Source: an uncultured Sutterella sp. (GTDB taxonomy: Bacteria; Pseudomonadota; Gammaproteobacteria; Burkholderiales; Burkholderiaceae_F). Taken from it: 10,701 nt of DNA. The stretch lies in contig CAJKCQ010000070.1 of NCBI GenBank assembly GCA_905198475.1, positions 1-10,701 of the forward strand, in the 5' to 3' direction. Both the position numbers and the translations under genes were made by a program. Positions 5,974 through 10,701 of this stretch are shown piece after piece. Within the stretch, counting starts at the first letter, position 1; the number at the start of each line of letters is the position of its first letter. Under the pieces are notes generated by a model that was not told where the DNA came from, did no database searches, and saw only the letters and a list, made by a program, of their open reading frames with translations.

Positions 5974-7581
5974 CTACTTCCAGTACATGTCCGCGAAGGG
6001 GATCTCGTACTGGTTGGAGAGGAACCCGACGCCGCCCAGCTCGGCGCGGAAGAGCGCCTTGTTGGTCTCGTAGGTGACCGGGATGTAGACCGCGTCGTCG
6101 TGGAGGTGCGTCAGGACGTACTTGTAGAGGTCCTTCCTCTCGGCCTCGTCCGTGCTCGTCAGGATCTTGGTGATGCGGGCGTCGATTTCGGCCTTGTCGG
6201 GCAGACCGAGCTGGGCCTCATAGTCGCCGTAGACGCGCTGGCGCATGGCGGCGAGCGAGGACTGGGGATCGTACGGAGCGCCCCAGCAGATGTTGAAGAC
6301 GGTGTCGAACTTGCCGTTCTTCATGTTGTCGCGGTAGGACTGCTCCTCTTCGCCGCGGATCGAGAGCTGAACGCCGATCTTGCTCCACTCGCTCTGAAGG
6401 AACTCCGCAATCGTCTTTTCGGAGACGGAGTTGGAGTTGTAGAGCATGTCGAACGCGAGGACCTTGCCGTCCTTCATCATCGGGGCGCGCTTGCCGTCGC
6501 GCTTCCAGCCGGAGGCCTCAAGCAGCCTCTGGGCTTCCTTCATGTCGTAGGCGAAGGGCTTGAGGTCGATGTTGCAGTACGGCATCGCCTTGGAGTAGAG
6601 CGTGTCGGCCGCGGGTTCGAAGCCGTGGAAGACGCCCTGGCTGATCACGGCCTTGTTCGAGGCGTGCTGGAGCGCCGCGCGGACGTTCTTGTCCTTCAGG
6701 AATTCGTTGGTCGTGTTGAGCACGATCTGGCGCGTGGAGGTCGGGTCGGACACGGCGACGCCGAAGTCCTTGCTGTTGCGGTACTTGTTGAGGGCGTCCG
6801 CATCAACCATGTTCTTGCCCCAGATGAGGTCCACCTCGCCCTTTTCGAGCGCGAGGATGCGGGTCTGGTTGTCCGGAATCACCTTCACGATGATGCGCTT
6901 GATCGCGGGCTTCTTGCCCCAGTAGTCGGGGTTCACCTCGAAGACGGAGTATTCGTCGACCACGTGCTCCTTGAGGATCCAGGGACCCGAGCCCACGAAG
7001 GCCTTGAGGCCGTTCTTGGTCTTGCCGTCCTTCATGACGTTGGGCGAGACGAAGGCGAAGGGACGCGTCACGGCGAGCTCGGTGAGCATCGGGTAGTACG
7101 GCTCCTTCATCACGATGCGGAAGGTCGAGGCGTCCGGCGCCTCCACCTTGACGAGCAGCCGCATCATCTCGAGCCAGGAGTGGCGAGTCTTGTTGTCAAT
7201 GAGGGCGTCAAAGTTCGCCTTGACGGCATAGGCGTCGAGTGGATGACCGTCGGTGAACTTCAGGTTGGGACGGATCTTGAAGGTGTATTCGCGGCCGTCC
7301 GGGCTGATCGTCCAGCTCTCGGCGACGGCGCCGTGGTACTCGCCGTCGTTGCCGAGCGTCACGAGGCCTTCGAAGAGCATTTCCTGAGCAAACATCTCGC
7401 CCGCGTAGAGGTGCGGGTTGAGGTCGCGCAGATCGCGGAAGTTCACGAAGACGAGCGTGTCGCGGTCGTGATCAACGGCGGCCATCACGGCAGGGGCAGC
7501 GGAGAAGAAAAGCGTGCCGGCGGCGACGGCGGCGCAGGCGGCTGAGATGAGCGAGCGGCGCTTGAATCGGAGGGGCTGCAT
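5974..7581 (-). CDS. nikA: periplasmic nickel/metal-chelate binding protein, NikA-like (SBP family 5)
   Basis: This 535-residue family 5 solute-binding protein opens with a signal peptide carrying KRRSLIS, probably cut near AVMA-AVDH (about 35). It captures substrate in the periplasm and hands it to NikBC. Motifs shared with E. coli NikA, compared from memory, are LNPHLY/MFAQ, SWLEM, YYPMLTELAVTRPF, GSGPWILKE, NPDYWGKKPAIKRI, VIPDNQTR, ADTLYSKAMPY and WGAPYDP. The pocket residues of E. coli NikA align as Met27 = Met63, Trp100 = Trp136, Arg137 = Arg173, Trp398 = Trp433 and Tyr402 = Tyr437. The position of the metal ligand His416 appears to be Tyr451. Cys432 sits beside Trp433 where E. coli has Thr. 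It is first in the operon, with AAGGA about 11 nt before the ATG, and behind a Fur-type box. Homology to NikA is firm; nickel as the substrate is less sure because of the His change and the Fur-type control. Confidence 0.88.
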   Translation of the reverse strand: MQPLRFKRRSLISAACAAVAAGTLFFSAAPAVMAAVDHDRDTLVFVNFRDLRDLNPHLYAGEMFAQEMLFEGLVTLGNDGEYHGAVAESWTISPDGREYTFKIRPNLKFTDGHPLDAYAVKANFDALIDNKTRHSWLEMMRLLVKVEAPDASTFRIVMKEPYYPMLTELAVTRPFAFVSPNVMKDGKTKNGLKAFVGSGPWILKEHVVDEYSVFEVNPDYWGKKPAIKRIIVKVIPDNQTRILALEKGEVDLIWGKNMVDADALNKYRNSKDFGVAVSDPTSTRQIVLNTTNEFLKDKNVRAALQHASNKAVISQGVFHGFEPAADTLYSKAMPYCNIDLKPFAYDMKEAQRLLEASGWKRDGKRAPMMKDGKVLAFDMLYNSNSVSEKTIAEFLQSEWSKIGVQLSIRGEEEQSYRDNMKNGKFDTVFNICWGAPYDPQSSLAAMRQRVYGDYEAQLGLPDKAEIDARITKILTSTDEAERKDLYKYVLTHLHDDAVYIPVTYETNKALFRAELGGVGFLSNQYEIPFADMYWK

Positions 7582-7624
7582 TTGAAGTTCGGTCCTTATT
7601 GTTGGATTTACCAGGAAGCTACGT

Positions 7625-7637
7625 GAGAATCATTCTC
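7625..7637 (-). promoter_or_regulatory. Fur-type operator of the nik-type operon
   Basis: GAGAAT-C-ATTCTC is a perfect 6-1-6 inverted repeat, a common form of the Fur box core. It matches 12 of 19 positions of GATAATGATAATCATTATC when centred on it. It begins 8 bp downstream of the -10 and covers the expected transcription start, a repressing position. No NikR-type palindrome (GTATGA-N16-TCATAC) is seen near the promoter. Confidence 0.72.
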
Positions 7638-7645
7638 GGCTCGGG

Positions 7646-7674
7646 ATTCTATTTACACCTGCTGACATTCGCAA
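7646..7674 (-). promoter_or_regulatory. sigma-70-type promoter of the nik-type operon
   Basis: On the minus strand, TTGCGA (7669-7674, 4/6) and TAGAAT (7646-7651, 5/6) are 17 bp apart. Transcription should start near 7639 within the Fur-type box, giving a leader of about 58 nt before the nikA ATG. Confidence 0.65.
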
Positions 7675-7989
7675 GGAATCTCCTATGCTTACCGCGATTT
7701 TTTGACGTCAATCAATTCCTTTCAGATTATATTCCTAGCTTTTACAGTTGCATCAATATATTAGACCTGTATGTGTTTGGCGCACCAAACAAAAGTCGAC
7801 GCGTCAAATAAGAGGCACCCTCATTACGCTCAGACCGATGGAGTCACTCATCACCCCTTCATCCCTTCGGATTCACGCTTATCGGGGTTGTGCGCCGTAT
7901 GTCAAGAAATGCAGTTATGGTGTGAAGCAACAATCCTGCGATTGCAATGTTTCATTGTCCATGAATCGTATCGCGTATGTCGCCATTGA
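7675..7989. other. AT-rich intergenic stretch without a recognisable gene
   Basis: About 315 bp, clearly richer in A+T than the flanking genes, especially 7690-7770. Frames here are short and match nothing I recognise. A weak plus-strand promoter-like pair, TTGACG (7702-7707) and GATTAT (7725-7730) 17 bp apart, is present. Small inverted repeats occur near 7930 (CAATC-CTGC-GATTG). The base composition suggests acquired or decaying DNA, perhaps the remains of a mobile element. Confidence 0.5.
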
Positions 7990-8031
7990 CATCCTCTCCG
8001 CCCTGAAGGACGGAGATTCCCTACTGAGCCT
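7990..8031 (+). repeat. IS200/IS605-end-like hairpin, copy A
   Basis: CTCCGCCC (7996-8003), loop TGAA and GGACGGAG (8008-8015) form a hairpin with one C-A mismatch, preceded by CATCCT and followed by ATTCC. The pattern CATCCTCTCCGCC...GGAGATTCC is typical of hairpins at the right end of IS200/IS605 transposons carrying tnpB. No tnpA or tnpB is present, so this is an isolated end or a derived small repeat. A related copy lies at 10648-10694. Confidence 0.5.
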
Positions 8032-8053
8032 TCAAGCGTTTTTAGGCGCTTGA
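8032..8053. repeat. inverted repeat TCAAGCG/CGCTTGA
   Basis: TCAAGCG (8032-8038) and CGCTTGA (8047-8053) form a perfect 7-bp stem around TTTTTAGG, extendable by a wobble and one pair. It directly follows hairpin copy A. It has no trailing T run, so a terminator role is doubtful. Confidence 0.4.
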
Positions 8054-8210
8054 GGAGCTCTTCGGATGGGTTCGTGCTGCTGACCTGCGGATCTCTTTCG
8101 AGAAGGCCGATTCACTTGAGGTGCAGCAGCTCCCCACAGGTTCTGATGCGCTGCCCGCGCCCGAGGGCGCGGATTCTTCTGAAGAAACGCAGCTCGGGCG
8201 GGCAGCGTGA
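8046..8210 (+). pseudogene. possible C-terminal coding remnant, family unknown
   Basis: An open frame of 54 codons with no start codon runs from just after a TAG at 8043-8045 to a TGA at 8208-8210. It reads ALEELFGWVRAADLRISFEK and continues with an acidic, Pro/Ser-rich tail ending QLGRAA. Codon third positions are fairly GC-rich, as in real genes of this window. A frame shifted by one base just upstream ends SLLSLQAFLGA, so the two may once have been joined. I do not recognise the family; a transposase tail is a guess from the neighbouring transposon-like hairpin. Confidence 0.3.
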
Positions 8211-8494
8211 AGGCGCGGTGCGGTCGCGCTGAAGTCGGGAGGAATTCGTCTGCGATGAGGGCCGCTGATGAGAGGAAGAAGCGTGGCGGAGAAGTGCTTC
8301 GGGAAAGCGCGGACGCTGAAAACAGAAGCGCCGCCACGAAGCTCTACATCGCAGCGGCGTTTCTTGGAGGGGCCTTACGGTGCCCTTTTCCTCGAGATCT
8401 AATATAGCACGTATTTAGAAAAAATCAAGGGTCGTTGTCGTGCGTTGCCTGCTTTTCGGCGCGTGCGGAATGCCTCGCGAGCGTGCCGCCGCGC
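8211..8494. other. non-coding stretch with inverted repeats between the remnant and the sensor kinase
   Basis: No supported gene. CGTGGCGG (8282-8289) and CCGCCACG (8331-8338) form an 8-bp inverted repeat with a 41-nt loop. A weak GGGC/GCCC hairpin followed by TTTT (8370-8389) could end rightward transcripts. A short AT-rich patch (8400-8430) separates it from the end of the two-component genes. Confidence 0.45.
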
Positions 8495-8514
8495 CCCGGG
8501 ACAGGGCGTCCGGG
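8495..8514 (-). terminator. weak hairpin after the sensor kinase gene
   Basis: CCC and GGAC pair with GTCC and GGG to make a 7-bp GC stem with a one-base bulge and a 5-nt loop, 8 nt beyond the kinase stop. No T-run follows on the minus strand, so it may be an mRNA-protecting hairpin rather than an intrinsic terminator. Confidence 0.3.
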
Positions 8515-8522
8515 AGCCGGAA

Positions 8523-9836
8523 TCACAGCGAATCGGCGCGTTTTTGGGTTAGATCCGTAATGAGGCCCACGCAAAAGGCATTTCCTTCGCTCGTGCTTTC
8601 AAGCATCACCCGCCAGCCCATGCGCGCGCAGATGCGCGAGACGATCGAGAGTCCCAACCCCGCGCCGTCCGCGCGGGAGCGCTTCGCCGCGTCGCCGCGC
8701 TCAAAGGCTTTGAAGAGCCGTTCGCGGTCGGCAGGCGGAATCGGGGGCGACGTGCTCGCCACGACCACGCCCGTCGCGGTTTCGATCACCGTCACGGAAC
8801 CCTGCTCGGTGTAGGCGACGGCGTTTCTCAGGAGGTTCGAGAGCACGACCCCGAGCATCCCCGGCGAATAGGCGCCCGGACACTCGGCCTCGCGCCGCAC
8901 CGTGAAGTCGAGCCCTTTTTCCTCCGCAAAGGGCCGCCAGAGGTCTTCGGCGCGCGCGAGGATCCCCGAGACGCGGTCGGGCGCATCATGCGCGGAGGTT
9001 TCCGTGACGCGGGCGAATTCAAGGAAGACGCCGAGGAGCATCCGCATGTCGGCGGCGTTTTTGCGGATGCGCTCGACCTGCGTCTGCTGCCGCTCGTCGA
9101 GGTTCGTGAGCTCGAGGAGCTCCGAAGAGGTTTCGATCACCATAAGGGGCGTTCTGAGCTCATGGCTCACGTCGCCCGTGAAGGCCTTTTCGCGCGCGAG
9201 CGCTTCATGGAGCCGCCTGAGGCTCCCCATGCAGATCTCAGCCAATTCGCCCACCTCGTCGCGGGTCCTGAGCTCCGCGGGAAGCTCCCGCCAACCGCCC
9301 GCGGCCGAGGCCGCCTTCACGGCTTCGGAGAGCTTCTCCACCGGCCTCATCACGCGCTTGGCGAGCCACCCGCCCGCAAAGGCGCCGACGAAGAAGACGA
9401 AGAAGATCGAGAGCACCATGACGAGAAAGAGCGTCTGCTCCTTCTCTTCGAAGCCCCCCTGGTCGCGGACGATCATCAGGTCGCCGCCCTTCCACTCGGA
9501 GCGGTAGACGAAGGCTGCGGGGTGTTCGATGAGTTCGGTGAACCCCTGCCCCACGCCCCGGAATTCGGGCGGAATGGGCTTGAGCCCCCCGCCTTCGCCG
9601 TAGATTTCGGTGTTCGGGGCCTCGCGGGGCGTCTCACCGCGCTCCAACTGTTCGCGGGCGAGCAGCATGTCGTCGTGCATGACGCCCGAGATGAGCTCCT
9701 CCTCGGCGAAGCTCACCGAGGCGACGATCGCGACGGCGTAGAGGCTCGAGACCAGCGCGAGGAGCGCTGCGAGCGCGAGGGCGATGCGCTGCGGCAGCCC
9801 CCGCGGCGGGCGGCCGTTTTGGAGAACCTCGCTCAC
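8523..9836 (-). CDS. membrane-bound sensor histidine kinase
   Basis: This 437-residue kinase autophosphorylates on His and passes the phosphate to the adjacent regulator. Two membrane segments (about 18-42 and 135-158) flank a periplasmic domain of about 90 residues that starts with an acidic patch (AEEELISGVMHDDM). A HAMP linker follows (about 159-212). The H-box is FTGDVSHELRTPL with His225, the N-box is SNLLRNAVAY (Asn334, Asn338) and the G2 box is GAGLGLSI (391-398). The G1 region reads VVASTSPPIPPADRERLFKAF and lacks the usual DxGxG, which may lower or alter ATP binding. It starts with GTG at 9834-9836, overlapping the regulator stop by four bases (GTGA), so the two are translationally coupled. 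The signal sensed is unknown. Nothing ties it directly to the nik-type operon beyond proximity. Confidence 0.88.
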   Translation of the reverse strand: MSEVLQNGRPPRGLPQRIALALAALLALVSSLYAVAIVASVSFAEEELISGVMHDDMLLAREQLERGETPREAPNTEIYGEGGGLKPIPPEFRGVGQGFTELIEHPAAFVYRSEWKGGDLMIVRDQGGFEEKEQTLFLVMVLSIFFVFFVGAFAGGWLAKRVMRPVEKLSEAVKAASAAGGWRELPAELRTRDEVGELAEICMGSLRRLHEALAREKAFTGDVSHELRTPLMVIETSSELLELTNLDERQQTQVERIRKNAADMRMLLGVFLEFARVTETSAHDAPDRVSGILARAEDLWRPFAEEKGLDFTVRREAECPGAYSPGMLGVVLSNLLRNAVAYTEQGSVTVIETATGVVVASTSPPIPPADRERLFKAFERGDAAKRSRADGAGLGLSIVSRICARMGWRVMLESTSEGNAFCVGLITDLTQKRADSL

Positions 9837-10585
9837 GGCCGCACTCCCGCGGCCGTTGCGCCCTGCTCCGCCCCGTCCTCGGGGGCGCCTTCAGCGGGCG
9901 TCTTCGCTTCGCCCGGCGCCGCAATCGACCAACCGTAGCCCATGTGGGTGTGGAGCATCGGCCGGCCGAAGGGCTTGTCCACGGCCTGACGCAGCAGATA
10001 GAAGTTCGAGCGCAGGCTGTCGGACGCGGGCGCGTCGCCGCCCCAGATCTTGTTTTCGAGCTCCTCGCGGCTCACGATCCGCGGGCTCGCCTTCATGAGG
10101 ACCTTGAGGATCTTGAAGCCCGTGGGATTCACCTTGAGCGGCACCCCGTCGCGCTCCACGGTCATCGCTCCGAGGTCGAGCACGAGCCCGCCCAAAACCA
10201 GGCGGTCCGGGTCGCCCTTGTGGGCGCGCCTGAGGAGCGCCTCGATGCGAGCGGCCAGTTCACGCAGCGAAAAGGGCTTCACGAGGTAGTCGTCGGCGCC
10301 CGCCGAGAGCCCCTCGACGCGGTCGTCCACCGTGTCGCGGGCGGTGAGCATCAGGACGGGCGTGTCGTCGCGCGCGCGGCGCATCTCCCGGCAGAAGGCC
10401 ATGCCGTCCACGCCAGGAAGCCCCACGTCCAGAACTACGAGGTCCGCGCCCTCGTTGTTGAGCGCGTGGGCGCAGGTCTCCGCGTCCGGACACGTCCGGA
10501 CCGAATAGCCGCGCAGCTCGAGGTAGTCGCGGAGATTTGCACGAATGTCGGGGTGGTCGTCCACCACCAGAATGCGCAGGGCCAT
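9833..10585 (-). CDS. OmpR/PhoB-family response regulator
   Basis: This 250-residue DNA-binding regulator is controlled by the neighbouring kinase. The receiver domain (about 1-118) has acidic pocket Asp9/Asp10, phosphate acceptor Asp53 (VVLDVGLPG), Thr81 (LMLTARD) and Lys103 (YLVKPFS). The winged-helix domain (about 128-222) includes LKVNPTGFKILKVLM, IVSREELENKIWGG and LRSNFYLLRQAVDKPF, and ends with MLHTHMGYGWSI, the wing typical of the family. A low-complexity Ala/Glu/Gly tail of about 25 residues follows. The ATG at 10583-10585 has AAAGGA 8 nt upstream, a good Shine-Dalgarno. It is first in a two-gene operon. Target genes cannot be inferred. Confidence 0.92.
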   Translation of the reverse strand: MALRILVVDDHPDIRANLRDYLELRGYSVRTCPDAETCAHALNNEGADLVVLDVGLPGVDGMAFCREMRRARDDTPVLMLTARDTVDDRVEGLSAGADDYLVKPFSLRELAARIEALLRRAHKGDPDRLVLGGLVLDLGAMTVERDGVPLKVNPTGFKILKVLMKASPRIVSREELENKIWGGDAPASDSLRSNFYLLRQAVDKPFGRPMLHTHMGYGWSIAAPGEAKTPAEGAPEDGAEQGATAAGVRP

Positions 10586-10647
10586 CGCTCAAATCCTTTG
10601 CAATATGTTCCATCTGTTGCAGGTGATGCCGCAGAGAGTCTACGGCG

Positions 10648-10694
10648 TGATCACTCTCCGGCCTGAAGGCCGGAGCTTCTTGATTCGCTGAGCC
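10648..10694 (+). repeat. IS200/IS605-end-like hairpin, copy B
   Basis: CTCCGGCC (10656-10663), loop TGAA and GGCCGGAG (10668-10675) form a perfect 8-bp stem, preceded by TCACT and followed by CTTCTTG. It shares CTCTCCG, CCTGAAGG, CGGAG and TTC with copy A at 7990-8031. Both copies have GAGCCT 10-18 nt past the stem. It lies upstream of the regulator gene with no transposase visible; an element could begin or end beyond the window edge. Confidence 0.5.
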
Positions 10695-10701
10695 TCGCGG
10701 C

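Noticed and set aside
4680..6077. 465-codon plus-strand open frame opposite nikB and the nikA-nikB gap
   Set aside because: The translation is charged low-complexity sequence (repeated EDE, HDE, DRR) and covers an intact NikB; it is a shadow frame.
5785..7545. 586-codon plus-strand open frame opposite nikA
   Set aside because: The opposite strand encodes a full NikA-like protein; this frame is His/Val/Asp-rich antisense without motifs.
7528..7581. Tat signal or lipobox in the NikA-like protein
   Set aside because: KRRSLIS has twin Arg but lacks the full Tat consensus; SAAC lacks Leu/Val/Ile at -3 and comes too early, so an ordinary Sec signal peptide is the safer call.
7582..7700. NikR operator upstream of nikA
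   Set aside because: No GTATGA...TCATAC palindrome or close variant was found near the promoter; only the Fur-type repeat is clear.
7983..8060. Omega-RNA / TnpB guide locus
   Set aside because: The hairpin looks like the end of such an element, but no tnpB or RuvC-type motif is present upstream, so a guide RNA is not supported.
8032..8337. Minus-strand 101-codon frame
   Set aside because: Arg/Ala/Pro-rich composition, no Shine-Dalgarno seen, no recognisable family, and it overlaps repeats and the better-looking plus-strand remnant.
1..10701. CRISPR array, tRNA or rRNA genes
   Set aside because: No regularly spaced repeats, no tRNA-type T-loop (GGTTCRANTCC) in a cloverleaf setting and no rRNA signatures were noticed on either strand.

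Overview
Likely source: a GC-rich Gram-negative proteobacterium. The window holds a TonB-dependent outer-membrane receptor, a periplasmic binding-protein ABC importer closely resembling E. coli NikABCDE, and an OmpR-type two-component system. A beta-proteobacterium such as a Sutterellaceae-like gut Burkholderiales is a guess from overall flavour only; nothing here proves the taxon. All confidently called genes are on the minus strand, so the window reads right to left.

Layout, left to right. (1) 1-916: the 5' third of a TonB-dependent siderophore receptor, broken by an in-frame stop, a frame change and a second stop. Only the signal peptide, the plug and the first barrel strands survive. (2) 917-1302: a dense control region with the receptor promoter, a Fur-box-like triple hexamer over its -10, a perfect palindrome in its spacer, and a strong UUCG-capped terminator for the next operon. 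(3) 1303-7581: one six-gene operon read leftward: nikA-like binding protein, nikB and nikC permeases, nikD and nikE ATPases, then a zinc deacylase of the AstE/AspA family. Junctions from nikB to nikE abut or overlap. nikA and nikB are separated by a GC-rich, hairpin-filled 247-bp gap. The nikA promoter (TTGCGA-17-TAGAAT) is followed directly by a clear Fur-type box, GAGAAT-C-ATTCTC. (4) 7675-8522: about 850 bp with no intact gene. It has an AT-rich stretch, a hairpin like those at IS200/IS605 transposon ends, a short possible coding remnant, and inverted repeats. (5) 8523-10585: a response regulator and sensor kinase pair joined by a GTGA overlap. (6) 10586-10701: the regulator's leader and a second copy of the IS200/IS605-like hairpin.

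How the parts may work together: the importer looks like a nickel or metal-chelate importer, but its visible operator is Fur-type rather than NikR-type, and a neighbouring receptor gene also carries a Fur-like operator. With a cytoplasmic deacylase at the operon end, this suggests an iron-controlled route for taking up a metal-ligand complex: receptor, binding protein, permease and ATPases, then ligand cleavage. The receptor step is broken in this genome. That functional reading is inference; the gene families and operator sequences are read directly.
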